NCBI RefSeq assembly: GCF_014256275.1 | Contig: NZ_JACCFE010000002.1 | Location: 7,751,501-7,815,500, forward strand | Direction: 5' to 3' | Origin: Rhodococcus sp. 4CII | Lineage (GTDB): Bacteria > Actinomycetota > Actinomycetes > Mycobacteriales > Mycobacteriaceae | DNA length: 64,000 nucleotides | Shown: positions 1 to 9,841 of the stretch, one piece after another | How the letters are laid out: every line of letters begins with the position of its first letter | Position numbering within the stretch: the first letter of the stretch is position 1 | Program-made: the position numbers and the translations under genes | The notes under the pieces: model-generated | What the model was told of the DNA's origin: nothing | Seen by the model: the letters and a program-made list of their open reading frames with translations, nothing else | Databases searched by the model: none

Positions 1-573
1 GACCATGGCGGTGGGAATGATCGCGTTGACGGTCACGTCGAGCTTCCTGCATTCGGCAGCCGAAGTACGCATCATCGCCACGATGGCCCCCTTGGACGCC
101 GAGTACGCGGTTTGGCCGAAGCTGGCCCGCTGGCCGGCAGACGAACCGACGAGGATCAACCTCGCCCACCCTCGCCCTGCTGCCGGAACTGATCAACGGC
201 AGCCCGCCCACAGTAAACGTGCCGCGAAGGTGGCTACCCACGACAAGTTCGAAACCCTCGTCAGTGGTGTTGCGCAGCGTCTTGTCTCGGATCGCCCCGG
301 CGTTGGTGACCACGACGTCGAGTCGCTCGAATTCGGATACTGCCCGCTGAGCCAACGCGTCCGCCACATCGGATGTGCCTACCGGGCAACCTCGGCGACG
401 GCGCGCCCGCCCCTCGACACAATGCTCTCGACGGTGTCCTTGGCGACGTCCCCATCGAGGTCGTTGACGACGACCGCAGCACCGGCCGGGGCGAGCCCGT
501 GGACATACGCCCGGCCGAGTCGGCCTCCGGATCCGGTGACAATCAGCTTGTCGGTGTTGTACGAGCCAGTCAT
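1..573 (-). pseudogene. Short-chain dehydrogenase/reductase (SDR), frameshifted, runs off the left edge
   Basis: Seen: reading leftward from an ATG at 573, the protein opens with MTGSYNTDKLIVTGSGGRLG, an SDR nucleotide-binding start (the usual glycine motif is slightly altered). The NAG-type segment, the YSASK active-site motif (around 100-75) and a downstream VNAIIPTAM segment can all be read, but in different frames. At least two frame changes lie near 190-215, so no continuous protein is made. The 3' end is outside the window. The start codon directly abuts the truncated IS630 transposase, so the original promoter is probably gone. Inference: a decayed NAD(P)-dependent oxidoreductase. Sequencing error is possible but would need several independent slips. 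Confidence 0.75.
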
Positions 574-1291
574 GGAGAACACGAACGCGCTTTCGCTGCG
601 GTCGGGCCGATAGGCCAGGACTCCGGCCATGGACATTCGCTTCCGAGAGAATCGGTGATGTAGAACGGGTGTCACGCCTTTGGCGCCCAGGTTGTGCGGA
701 CCACCGGGAGCAGCGACACACCACTTTCGTCCTGGAAGCAGATCCACGCACCTCGGCGCCGCGCTATTTTTTTATCCGCGGCCACTCGTTCTCGCGCCAA
801 GCGACGATAGCGTCCTCGTCGCGTTCGACCGCCCGCCGTGCGGGCCGCTGCCGACTCCAGCCCAGTCGGGTCCGCAGGATCGTCCACGTCTGAGTGGGTC
901 CGTAGGTCACGCCGGTGAGCCGCTCGATCACGATCGCAACCCGACCCAGGGTCCACACCCCGGTCGTGAAGCCATTCGCTTGGGGTCCTTTGAGCAGCTC
1001 CTCTCGGATCACCTCGATCTGGCCGTCATCGAAGCGGGGTCGGAGTTCAGCGCGACCGGCACCTTCCAACGCCTCGTTGCCCCCTTCGGTCCACTGTCGA
1101 TACCAGCGTGACGCAGTCTGCGGGGACACCTCCAACTCGGCCGCGACATCGACCTGCCGCCGTCCCGCAGCGAACATCTCCGCCGCCCGCGTCCGCCGGT
1201 CACGCAACGCCTCGAGATCCCGACGACCGCCGCGCCGCTTGACTTTCCGGGCCTCCGAGCCCTCGCCCGAACCGGATTCCTTACCTGCCAT
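574..1291 (-). pseudogene. IS630-family transposase, truncated
   Basis: Seen: a 175-residue first frame starting at 1291 carries a helix-turn-helix region (VDVAAELEVSPQTASRWYRQW) and a winged-helix segment typical of IS630 transposases. It ends at a TAG just after a run of seven A (767-773 on the complement). The -1 frame continues as KKIARRRGAW followed by FQDESGVSLLP, which carries the first catalytic Asp of the DDE domain. A second frame slip near 690 leads to GVTPVLHHRFSRKR, after which the element ends abruptly at the SDR start codon. The second Asp and the Glu are missing, so the copy is dead. The A7 site matches the programmed -1 frameshift architecture known for this family. Confidence 0.8.
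767..773 (-). other. A7 slippery site of IS630 fragment
   Basis: Seven consecutive A on the minus strand lie immediately before the TAG that ends the first transposase frame (codons ATA AAA AAA TAG). A -1 slip here joins the helix-turn-helix frame to the catalytic frame. The other IS630-family element in this window has the same arrangement at 28254-28260. Confidence 0.6.
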
Positions 1292-1805
1292 TCATCAATG
1301 ATCCAGCAGCGCATTGTGAATCCCGTGCAACAACAGACCCTATTGCCCGAAACGTCTTTAGGTTGCTGGCAACAGGGCTTTGTGAGAATCTTGGTCACGA
1401 CGTTGTGTAACTGACATGGTCGACGAGAACAGTTCCGCGTTTCCGTGTCGGCTTCCAGATCCATGTCGGTGGTGCGTCTGGTGACCAAACTCCGTGTCAG
1501 TAGGGATTCCTAATCAGATACATTTCCGCAGTTTCTTGTGCGTGCATTCGCGCAGCTTCGGGGTGCGACGCACCCGCGTTGCCGGCGGGGTTGGCGCCAA
1601 CGCGGGCAGGAAGCTCGACGAGGCACTCTGGCGCGAGCTGATCTCGAGATGGCTTCCCGAGATCAGGGACCGGGCAGCGTGGGCGGTGACGCGGCCGGCG
1701 ATCGCCGCGCCACCACGATTGGATCGACGCACAGTCGAAGCGTCGGTGGGGAGTCCCCGGAGGATTCAGGGCAGCGCGGCTCGCAAAACACCGCTGGGGA
1801 GACGT
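1292..1805. other. Intergenic, no recognisable gene
   Basis: No open frame in this stretch shows a recognisable motif. The segment next to 1291 presumably contains the outer end of the IS630 remnant, but I could not identify a matching inverted repeat because the other end of the element is lost. Confidence 0.5.
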
Positions 1806-3419
1806 TTACACCCGGGCGGCTTTCGTTGTGAATCCTGTGTAATCCCGGCGGGCAACGTCGTCGCAAATCTTCCGGTATTCCCCAACTCCGCCGACGTAGG
1901 CCATCAATATGCGGGGCTTCCCGGGGACGTTGGCTCCGACATACCAAGAGTCGGCAACCGGGTAAAGGGTTGAGTTACCAACCATCTCGACGTGTTGGAT
2001 CCAGTCGGACTCGGCGGATTCGGTTGCGTCGATGGCGTCGGCGCCCTTTTCGCGGATCCATTGTACGCACTCGGTTATCCAGTCGACGTGTTGCTCGATG
2101 GATACGACCATGTTCGACAGCACCGATGGGCTTGACGGGCCCGTCACTGTAAACAGATTGGGGAACCCGGCGACGGCCAGGCCGAGGTAGGATCGTGGAC
2201 CTTCGGACCATTTGTCGGCCAGCGACATCCCGCCCTCACCGCGAATATTGATTCTGGCCAACGCGCCCGTCATTGCATCGAACCCTGTGGCGAAGACGAT
2301 CGCATCGAACGCGTACTCCTGGCGCGAGGTGCGGATGCCCGTCTCTGTTATCTCGATCAGCGGTGTACTTCGCAGGTCGATTATGTCGACGTTGTCCTTG
2401 TTGAAGGTCTGGTAGTAGCCCGAGTCCAGGCACGGTCGTTTGCTGCCGAACGGGTAGTTGTGTGAGGACAGCAGCGCAGCGACCTCCGGTTCGTCGACGA
2501 TGTCTCGGATCTTCGAGCGGACGAACTCAGCTGCCGTGTCGTTAGCCGCCTTGTCCACCAAGAGATCCGTGTAGGCACCGAGCAGCCCCGTGAGACGGCC
2601 GCTGTCCCAAGCAGCCTGGTACGTGGACAATCGATCGGCCTCGCAAACTTCGAGCGCGGACTGCGTGGGGGGCGCGACCGGGACGCCGAAGGACGATTCC
2701 TTCTGCCGGCGCCGGTAGTCGGGGTACTCAGCCTTGCGCGCGTTGATCTCGACGTCCGTGAGCGGTCGGTTGCCGGCAGGCATGCTGAAGGTGGGAGTCC
2801 GCTGGAACACAGTTGTGTGGGCTGCCTGCTCGGCGAGGATCGGGATCGACTGGATACCCGAGGAGCCCGTACCGATCACCGCGATCCGTTTCCCGGCGAA
2901 GTCCATCCCTTCGTGAGGCCAGTCCCCGGTGTGGTAGATCGGCCCGGTGAAGCGATCGGCACCGGGGATTTCCGGTGCCTTGGAGACCGACAGGCACCCG
3001 GTCGCCATCACTACCCAGCGCGCCTCGACCGTCTCACCGTTGCTCGCGCTGATCGTCCAGCGGCAGCGATCGGAATCGTAGATGGCGCTCTCGACCCTGG
3101 TGCCGAACGTGATGTGCCGTTCGAGGTCGAGCCGCTCGGCGACGTGTTCAAGGTAGCGGAGAATCTCCGGCTGGGTCGCGTACTTCTCAGACCAGGTCCA
3201 GTCTTGATCGAGGTCGGCCGAGAACCCGTAGGAATAGTCCATGCTTTCGACATCGCACCGTGCACCGGGATAGCGGTTCCACCACCATGTTCCCCCAACC
3301 CCTGAGGCGGCTTCGAATCCCCTGACCGAAAGTCCACATTCACGGAACCGGTAAATTTGGTAGAGCCCCGCGAATCCGGCTCCGACAACGACTGCGTCGA
3401 CCGACTGATGTGTGCTCAT
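1806..3419 (-). CDS. Type I Baeyer-Villiger monooxygenase (cyclohexanone monooxygenase-like)
   Basis: Predicted FAD- and NADPH-dependent oxygen insertion next to a ketone carbonyl, giving an ester or lactone; cytoplasmic. Seen in the 537 residues: FAD Rossmann motif GAGFAGL (about 13-19), the GGTWWWNRYPGARCDVES block (42-59), the BVMO fingerprint FTGPIYHTGDWP (157-168), and the NADPH motif GTGSSG (183-188). A C-terminal SWYVGANVPGKPR segment is typical of cyclohexanone/cyclopentanone monooxygenases. The length is that of the short CHMO class. The ATG at 3419 has AGGAGAG upstream. It is the last gene of a minus-strand run behind an alcohol dehydrogenase, aldehyde dehydrogenase and esterase, which fits a cyclic or aliphatic ketone pathway. 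The exact substrate cannot be read from sequence. Confidence 0.93.
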   Translation of the reverse strand: MSTHQSVDAVVVGAGFAGLYQIYRFRECGLSVRGFEAASGVGGTWWWNRYPGARCDVESMDYSYGFSADLDQDWTWSEKYATQPEILRYLEHVAERLDLERHITFGTRVESAIYDSDRCRWTISASNGETVEARWVVMATGCLSVSKAPEIPGADRFTGPIYHTGDWPHEGMDFAGKRIAVIGTGSSGIQSIPILAEQAAHTTVFQRTPTFSMPAGNRPLTDVEINARKAEYPDYRRRQKESSFGVPVAPPTQSALEVCEADRLSTYQAAWDSGRLTGLLGAYTDLLVDKAANDTAAEFVRSKIRDIVDEPEVAALLSSHNYPFGSKRPCLDSGYYQTFNKDNVDIIDLRSTPLIEITETGIRTSRQEYAFDAIVFATGFDAMTGALARINIRGEGGMSLADKWSEGPRSYLGLAVAGFPNLFTVTGPSSPSVLSNMVVSIEQHVDWITECVQWIREKGADAIDATESAESDWIQHVEMVGNSTLYPVADSWYVGANVPGKPRILMAYVGGVGEYRKICDDVARRDYTGFTTKAARV

Positions 3420-3475
3420 TCGTGTTGCTCTCTCCTGCAGTGTTCTTACATATCGAGGAAGCGGACAAGCCGGGC

Positions 3476-4393
3476 CTAACCGCCGGCAATGACACGCTCA
3501 ATGTTTTCGACCACATAGTCGAGACCGTCCTGATGGCCGGGAAGGACGTTGACCATGGTGAAGAAACCGTGCATCTGACCCCTGAACCGGCGCGACTCGA
3601 CTGTTACACCTGCGGCGCGGAGTTTCTGCGCGTAGGCCTCTCCCTCGTCCAATAGCGGGTCGTGCTCGGCGGTGACGACGACAGCGGGAGGCAAACCGGA
3701 CAGATCCGCGGCACGTATCGGCGAGGCATCGGGGTTGGTGCGGTCGTTCGGATCCGCGTAGTGCGCCCAAAACCAGATCATCGAGGCGCGACTCACCATC
3801 AGTTGATTCGCGGGGTCGGCGTAGGACGAATTGTCCAGATCGCAATCCGTAACTGGGTACACGAGAACCTGCATCGCAATCTGGGGCCCTCCTTCGATTT
3901 TCGCGCGTTGCGCGGTGACCGCCGCAAGGTTGCCGCCCGCCGAGTCTCCGGCCACGATCAGCGGCCCCTCGCCGAGCCGCTGATCGGCGACCCAGCGCAA
4001 CGCAGTCCAGGCGTCCTCCGCGGCGGTGGGGTAGCGGTACTCGGGCGCGAGTCGGTAGTCGACCATTGCGACCGTGCAACCGGTCCGGGTCGCCAGATGA
4101 CGGCAGAGGGTGTCGAACTCATCGAGAGTCCCCATCACCCACCCCCCGCCGTGGTAGTAGACGATGGCGCCGCGGGGAGCCTCGACTGCGAGAACGCGAA
4201 CGCCGATATTCCCCCCGTCCGGGGTGGCAACTTGATAGTCGGTGCTACTGGCGACGGCAGGGCCGGGGCCGTACATGTCCCGTAACACCTTCCCGAGCGC
4301 GCGGGCCTCCTGCGGGGTCATATCTTCTATTGGCTTGGTGCCTGATTCAGCCATCGTGGCGAGAAACTGCGTTGTTGCCTCATCCAGTGCCAT
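3476..4393 (-). CDS. HSL-family alpha/beta hydrolase (esterase/lactonase)
   Basis: Predicted carboxylic-ester hydrolase of the hormone-sensitive-lipase family, 305 residues. Seen: oxyanion motif HGGGW (81-85), nucleophile motif GDSAGG (Ser151), Asp245 in EHDPLLDEG and His275 in QMHGFF, a complete catalytic triad. The start at 4393 is chosen because GAAGGAG lies six bases upstream; an in-frame ATG at 4531 would add 46 residues without family similarity. It sits 56 bases upstream of the Baeyer-Villiger monooxygenase in the same direction, so it probably opens the ester or lactone that enzyme makes. About 290 bases separate it from the aldehyde dehydrogenase, so a separate promoter is possible. 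Confidence 0.9.
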   Translation of the reverse strand: MALDEATTQFLATMAESGTKPIEDMTPQEARALGKVLRDMYGPGPAVASSTDYQVATPDGGNIGVRVLAVEAPRGAIVYYHGGGWVMGTLDEFDTLCRHLATRTGCTVAMVDYRLAPEYRYPTAAEDAWTALRWVADQRLGEGPLIVAGDSAGGNLAAVTAQRAKIEGGPQIAMQVLVYPVTDCDLDNSSYADPANQLMVSRASMIWFWAHYADPNDRTNPDASPIRAADLSGLPPAVVVTAEHDPLLDEGEAYAQKLRAAGVTVESRRFRGQMHGFFTMVNVLPGHQDGLDYVVENIERVIAGG

Positions 4394-4683
4394 CTGCACT
4401 CCTTCGCGCTTGTCGATGATCTGCGGCGAAATGTTGACTTGCAGCTGTTCTAGTGCATCACGCAAAACGGCTGCACGGAACTCATTCGGCGATCGACCCG
4501 GCGACCGAATACGCCTGAGGTTGTCGACCATCAGCGGGTCGACCGCAATCGTGCTGATCTTGTTCGCGGAGGCGCAAGCCGCGACGAGATTCTTCGATAG
4601 CTGTTCGAATTAATTCCCGTGCCCGGGGAGTTACCCGGCAGCGCCCGTCGGTGCGTCCGAACTTGGCTGCAGAAGCGCTGTGC

Positions 4684-6120
4684 TCAGCTCAACATGACGG
4701 ACTTGATACGGAGGAACTCCGCGATTCCTTCGGGCCCGTTCTCGCGGCCGAAGCCGGAGTTTCGACGGCCGCCGAAGGGGGCGAACAACGACGGACGTGC
4801 TGTGTTGACAGCGACGGCGCCGGACTCGAGCCTGCTTGCCACCGCGAGTGCCGTCTCGTCATCGTCCGCGTAGACCGATCCGGCCAACCCGTACTCGGTG
4901 CCGTTCGCGATAGCAAGCGCGTCATCGAGGTCTCGGTAGGTCATGACGCTGAGCACGGGACCGAAGATCTCCTCCCGAGCAATCGTCATCTCCGGTGTCA
5001 CGTCGGCGAAGACCGTGGGCGCCAGGTAGAAACCGGGTGATCGCGGACGCTCCAGCCCACCGAGGACCAACGTTGCTCCCTCATCTATCCCCTTTTGGAT
5101 GTAGCCGCGAACGCGTTCGAACTGGTGGGCCGATGCCAGTGGGCCGATCACGGTGCCGGCTTCGGTGGGGTCGCCGATCTGCAGGCCCGCAAGCTGCTCG
5201 ACCAGCGCATCGACGATTTCGTCCCGACGGTGCTCGGGCACCAGAACACGGGTGAGGGCAGCGCAGATCTGGCCCTGGTAGGCGATGAAACCCGGAATCA
5301 GCGAGGGCAGAACGCGTTCCAACGGGACGTCGCCGATCAGGATCGCCGGAGACTTGCCGCCCAACTCCAGGGTCAGGTCGGTCAAGTTGGATGCACACGC
5401 CGCCATCACGCTTCGACCAGCCGGAATTGAGCCGGTCAGACTCACATGATCTACCCGTGGATCAGCAACGAGGTACTCGCTGATCGGAGTCGGTGCCGCC
5501 AGGACACTGAGCACTCCCTCCGGGAACCCAGCCTCGTCCGCGCACTCCGCGAGGATCCGACTGGTGAGCTGTGACTGCACCGCCGACTTGACCACAACGG
5601 TGCAGCCTGCCAGCAGGGCAGGAACCACCTTCATCGCAAAATAGAGGGCGGGGCCGTTCCAGGTGGTGACGACCACCGCCACCCCAGCCGGCTCGCGGCG
5701 GATCAGGACCTCGCCGTCCGGCAGTGCCCGGCGCTCCTGTAACGGTATTGCGCGAGCGTGCGCGACCTGGTCCTGCCACATGGCGACAACCGCACCGCTG
5801 AGCAGGTCAGCGTGCTCGAGTGTCGGGCCAGACTCGATGACCCATGCGCTGTCGAAATCGCTCCTACGCCTCTCGAACGCTGCGCAAAACGCCGCCACCT
5901 TGTCGGCACGCTCGTCGATGCTGAGCCGCGACCAGCGTCCGTCGTCGAACGCCTCACGGGCCAAAGTCAATGCGGTGTCGGCGTCGGCCTGGGTCGGGAG
6001 CACCGCACGGGCAACTACTTCCTCGTTGGCCGGGGAGATGATATCGAAGCCTTCGCCGGTCGTCGGCCGCCAATGTCCGCCGACGAAGACCTCCGCGACG
6101 TCGGTAACGGATGTGGTCAT
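4684..6120 (-). CDS. NAD(P)-dependent aldehyde dehydrogenase
   Basis: Oxidises an aldehyde to the carboxylic acid; 478 residues, the usual family length. Seen: TTWNGP with the oxyanion Asn (about 155), the general-base Glu252 in LELGGKSP, the catalytic Cys286 in GQICAALTR, and EEIFGPVLSV near residue 390. The ATG at 6120 is preceded by GGAGGAAGC; an upstream in-frame ATG at 6246 would run back into the preceding gene. It lies 73 bases downstream of the alcohol dehydrogenase on the same strand. In context it would oxidise the semialdehyde or aldehyde produced by that enzyme from the hydroxyacid or alcohol released by the esterase. Substrate specificity is not determinable here. Confidence 0.92.
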   Translation of the reverse strand: MTTSVTDVAEVFVGGHWRPTTGEGFDIISPANEEVVARAVLPTQADADTALTLAREAFDDGRWSRLSIDERADKVAAFCAAFERRRSDFDSAWVIESGPTLEHADLLSGAVVAMWQDQVAHARAIPLQERRALPDGEVLIRREPAGVAVVVTTWNGPALYFAMKVVPALLAGCTVVVKSAVQSQLTSRILAECADEAGFPEGVLSVLAAPTPISEYLVADPRVDHVSLTGSIPAGRSVMAACASNLTDLTLELGGKSPAILIGDVPLERVLPSLIPGFIAYQGQICAALTRVLVPEHRRDEIVDALVEQLAGLQIGDPTEAGTVIGPLASAHQFERVRGYIQKGIDEGATLVLGGLERPRSPGFYLAPTVFADVTPEMTIAREEIFGPVLSVMTYRDLDDALAIANGTEYGLAGSVYADDDETALAVASRLESGAVAVNTARPSLFAPFGGRRNSGFGRENGPEGIAEFLRIKSVMLS

Positions 6121-6193
6121 GCTTCCTCCTGAGTGATGATGGGTGGGCAACGGTCTCCAGACGTCCCAGAGGAGTCGCTGCCGAGCTTTCCGA

Positions 6194-7312
6194 TCAACGG
6201 AACGACACCATCCCGCGGATGATCGTTCCGGCGTGCATGTCCTCATAGCCTTGAGCGACCTCGTCGAGCGTGTACTCCTTGGTAACCATCTCGTCGAGCT
6301 TGAGGCGGCCCGCCTTGTAAAGACTTGCCAGCCTGGGAATTGCTTCGCGAGGACTCGACATCCCGAAGAGCGCTCCGACGATGCGTTTTTGGGACATCGT
6401 GAGGTCGATCAGGTTGATGGGGACGTCGGAGACCTTCACCGGGCCGGCGCCGGTGACGACGACTGTGCCCGCCTTGCGGATCGCGTTCATCGCCTGGCCG
6501 ACGTGCTCGCCGGTGGTGACGCCGACCGATACCACGACCGAGTCGGCGCCCTGGCCGTTGGTCATGGACCTCGCCAAATCTGTCGCTTCCTCGATCGTCT
6601 CGACCGCGTGAGTGGCCCCCAGCTCCAGCGCAGCTGTGCGCTTGAACGCGACCGGGTCCACGGCGATGATGTCGCGGGCTCCCACATGCGCCGCGCCCTG
6701 CAGTGCACTGGCGCCGATGCCTCCGATTCCCATCACGACGACTGTGTGGTTAGGGCGGGCTCCGGCGGCGTGGACCGAGGATCCCCAGCCTGTGGCCACA
6801 CCACACCCCACGAGCGACAACATGGCGAGCGGAATCTCCTTGTCCACCTTGACCGCCGAATCGACGCTGACAGTGGTGTACTGGCTGAAACTTCCGACAC
6901 CACAGACCTGTCCGACCGGTGCGCCGTTAAGAGCCATACGGAAGCTCGTCGGATCGTCGAATCGCGCCCCGATCAACATGTTGGCGGCGATATCGCAGAG
7001 ATTCTGCTTGCCCTCGGCGCACCAACGGCACTTGCCGCAGGAGGGAACGAAGGAAAACACGACATGATCACCGACTTGCCAACCCGGGGTATGCGGGCCG
7101 ACGTCGACCACGACGCCTGAACCCTCGTGCCCGCCGCACAGCGGGTAGTTGCCTGCGAGGATGTCGCCGGTCGAGTAGTGGTCGTCGGAGTGGCACAGAC
7201 CAGACGCGACCAGTTCGACCGTGATCTCGTTCTGACGGGGCGCATCGAGGTCTACCTCTGTGGTTTCGTACTTACCGGGCGCCGTGGTGAGGATGGCGGC
7301 TCGCGTTCTCAT
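6194..7312 (-). CDS. Zinc-dependent alcohol dehydrogenase, NDMA-type
   Basis: Medium-chain alcohol dehydrogenase of 372 residues. Seen: catalytic zinc ligands Cys40 and His62-Glu63 (GLCHSD, GGHEGSG), the structural zinc cysteines at 92, 95, 98 and 106 (CGKCRWC...C), the nucleotide-binding GIGGIGASALQG near 200, and a C-terminal AGTIIRGMVSF. The overall pattern resembles actinobacterial NDMA-dependent alcohol dehydrogenases, which keep a tightly bound NAD(H) and need an external acceptor; that subclass call is an inference. The ATG at 7312 has AAGGAAG upstream. It is the first gene of the minus-strand BVMO cluster and could oxidise both the entry alcohol and the omega-hydroxyacid after ester opening. 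Confidence 0.9.
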   Translation of the reverse strand: MRTRAAILTTAPGKYETTEVDLDAPRQNEITVELVASGLCHSDDHYSTGDILAGNYPLCGGHEGSGVVVDVGPHTPGWQVGDHVVFSFVPSCGKCRWCAEGKQNLCDIAANMLIGARFDDPTSFRMALNGAPVGQVCGVGSFSQYTTVSVDSAVKVDKEIPLAMLSLVGCGVATGWGSSVHAAGARPNHTVVVMGIGGIGASALQGAAHVGARDIIAVDPVAFKRTAALELGATHAVETIEEATDLARSMTNGQGADSVVVSVGVTTGEHVGQAMNAIRKAGTVVVTGAGPVKVSDVPINLIDLTMSQKRIVGALFGMSSPREAIPRLASLYKAGRLKLDEMVTKEYTLDEVAQGYEDMHAGTIIRGMVSFR

Positions 7313-8601
7313 AGGTTCTCTTCCTTCGAAGTTCTGGCAGGTAGCGCGCTCACCGGGCTCGGACCTGTCAGTCGGGGAGCCGATCGGTCCGCGGGGGAGG
7401 ATTGGGCGCGACAGCATGGAGGGTGAACATGCGAACGACCGCATGCCTTGGCACCGTGGCGCATTGCGACGCGAATGGGAAAGTCGAAACTTCCAGTAAT
7501 TCACGCGGGTCTGCGGTGAGGTCGACTGTAGAGCATTGTGAACTAGCGCACAATAGCCCTGCCCTCCGCGGACGCATTGCGCAACAATCCGGCCCTTCCG
7601 GCTCGAAAGCCGGCTGGATGTGACGTAACTCCTCGGGGTCGATTGCGAATACATATATTGCTCAATTGGCCGTCGGCAACTGTGGTCGCCGATGTGATCG
7701 ACAGGTCGGTTCTCGTCTGATGGGGACGAAAGCACTCCATGGTGGAGTGTCTGGGCAGCCTGCCTCGGAGAATATCGCTCCGGTCCAGTAGGTCGAGGCG
7801 AGCTAGTAGTACCGGCGCCGCTGCCGCGCCACTGCTCGATCCCCGACCGCGACGACGAACGCTCGACGGCCCTGCGGCGCTTGCGCTTGCGCTTATCGAG
7901 TTGACCGAACGTAAACGCTGCCCTTGCGGTGGCAACTCCGTTCCAAGCCACGGCGCCATCCGTTCGCATACGCGTACTTCGGTAGCGCAGCATAAGGATT
8001 GGTGTGGATGTGGAATCAGCACCGCTGCCCTTGGGTGCCGGGACCCTCCGGCGGTGTTCATCGATCCTCATCGCCGGCTCTCGGGCCGGTATCGGCGCTG
8101 GTCTTGATCAGAATGCCCATCCGTTGCCGATCATCGTCCGGCAAATGAGCGCTCTCCCCAGTGCGCACGGTGGTGACCATTTGCTCGGCCAACTGGGTGC
8201 CGTCGACGACGAACCCTCTGACCCCCCACGAGTCATAAACGATCCGAGGAATCTCATGAGGCGCCCGAGCGCGCTCGCGGCGCGAGAAGCTGGGCACGCC
8301 AGTAAACCCGGGTCCCGCGGAACGGCGGCCCGTCTGCCCGGCCAATGCTGCAGGTGAAGTAGCTGCTCGAACTGGAAGCCTTCAAACGGTCCGGCGGTGT
8401 CCGTCGATGTTCGGGACGGACCCTGCTGACCGGCTAGGACTGTGTGGATCACGCTGCCAACCTCAAGGCCGAGCAGGTGATCGGGCGGGGTGCAACCGGA
8501 GTCGCAAGGAGGGGCTGTCCACGCATTTTTGCATAAGTTGCGGGTCATTGGCGCGACTATTGCCGTGGAGGAGATAGTCGACTAGTGTGATAGGCAACAT
8601 A
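7313..8601. other. 1.3 kb between divergent clusters, no recognisable gene
   Basis: Several open frames exist on both strands but none has a recognisable domain, a good ribosome site or a consistent codon pattern. On the minus strand between about 8345 and 8110 a readable stretch (VDGTQLAEQMVTTVRTG) looks like the remnant of a coding region, but I could not assign it. The promoter of the alcohol dehydrogenase operon must lie near 7313-7450. Confidence 0.4.
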
Positions 8602-8625
8602 CTTCAAAGTTGATGACCCTTGAAG
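8602..8625. promoter_or_regulatory. Inverted repeat upstream of the LysR gene
   Basis: CTTCAA and TTGAAG are perfect inverted arms separated by 12 bases, about 60 bases upstream of the proposed LysR start. LysR proteins usually bind an interrupted dyad near their own promoter, so this could be an autoregulatory site. The arms do not show the T-N11-A core exactly, so this is tentative. Confidence 0.3.
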
Positions 8626-8687
8626 GCGTCAACAGATGCTCGCGCGGCCCAGGCTTGCAGCGCGATCGAGACCATGGAGGAGTCGCG

Positions 8688-9638
8688 GTGGTCACTCGTT
8701 GGGACGGCATCGAAGAATTCCTCGCTGTTGTCGACCAGGGGAGCTTTACCCGAGCTGCCCGACATCTCGAAGTCTCGGTCGCGATCGTGAGCCGGCGGAT
8801 CGCTCAGCTCGAGCAGAGGCTCGGTTTCAAGCTGCTCAATCGCACCACGCGTAGCGTCGGGCTGACGAGGGCGGGAGAGGAATATCTCAATGGATGCCGG
8901 CAGGCCGTCGCGAGTCTTCAGCTGGCGCATGCTGCGGGTCAGGGAGAAAAAGCAGTCCCGCAAGGACACATCAAGGTTGCGGCCATAAAGGGCTTCGCGT
9001 CGGATGTCGCGGCGTACCTCATTCCGCAGTACCTAGCGCAGCATCCAGAGGTCAGCGTCGATCTGTCAGTTTTCGTGCGCGACATTGACATTCGATCGCA
9101 AGGTGTCGACCTCGCGTTGCTCAGCGGAGGGGGTCCGGAGAAGTCGCTGCACTCGGAATTGCTGCACACCCGATCCTTCTGCATGGCAGCCACACCCAAT
9201 TACCTCGCCCGGCACGGCACCCCGCGTACGCCCGAGGACCTCAAACAGCACGACTGCGTGATGGCCGACGCACCGTTCTGGATGATCCGGGACGGCGACG
9301 AGGAGCGGCCGATTCTCGTCTCGGGTCGCTCTCGAGTGCACGGCCACATACCCGGCCTGCTGCACGCGGCATTGAATGACCTCGGAATCGTGTATTTCAC
9401 CGAGCACTACATCCGCCCGCACATCGAGGCCGGTCGCCTGATACCGGTCCTGCAGAAGTACTGGATAACCGAGATGGGCACCTGGCTCGTTCACGACTAC
9501 GAGGGCTGGCCGCCGCTGCACATCGGTGCGTTGATCGACCATCTCCGCGAGGGCATGGCTGCGCCCGGGTTTGATAGCCACATCCGTGCGCTGATCTGTC
9601 CGCAGAGCCTCGAGGAGAAGTTCTCCGAGGTGCTCTAG
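8688..9638 (+). CDS. LysR-family transcriptional regulator
   Basis: DNA-binding activator or repressor, 316 residues. Seen: an N-terminal winged helix-turn-helix (FLAVVDQGSFTRAARHLEVS, then VSRRIAQLEQRLGFKLLNRT) and a periplasmic-binding-like effector domain from about residue 90 (GHIKVAAIKGFASD). The GTG at 8688 is chosen because GGAGGAG lies five bases upstream; an ATG at 8610 would add 26 unrelated residues. It precedes, on the same strand, an aromatic-acid type transporter and the second monooxygenase cluster, and so is the likely regulator of that cluster. Confidence 0.9.
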   Translation: MVTRWDGIEEFLAVVDQGSFTRAARHLEVSVAIVSRRIAQLEQRLGFKLLNRTTRSVGLTRAGEEYLNGCRQAVASLQLAHAAGQGEKAVPQGHIKVAAIKGFASDVAAYLIPQYLAQHPEVSVDLSVFVRDIDIRSQGVDLALLSGGGPEKSLHSELLHTRSFCMAATPNYLARHGTPRTPEDLKQHDCVMADAPFWMIRDGDEERPILVSGRSRVHGHIPGLLHAALNDLGIVYFTEHYIRPHIEAGRLIPVLQKYWITEMGTWLVHDYEGWPPLHIGALIDHLREGMAAPGFDSHIRALICPQSLEEKFSEVL

Positions 9639-9841
9639 ATACACAGCGCTCGCCCCGTTCTGAGGATCAATCTGATCAATGATCTCTCCTGTCGGAAGGG
9701 TGGGCTCGGGGTGCCGTGCGGCGAACGCATGTCACAACGACGGCACCTTCTCCCGGTCCGGACCTGCCCGGATCGCCGCCCATCCGCGGAACGGGATGGT
9801 CGTCAGCCCGGATCCAAAACGCTTATGAGAAAGAGGATTTC

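Noticed and set aside
7543..8548. Candidate genes in the 1.3 kb before the LysR gene
   Set aside because: Translations lack recognisable domains, start sites and consistent codon use; only a weak remnant-like stretch near 8110-8345 was noted.
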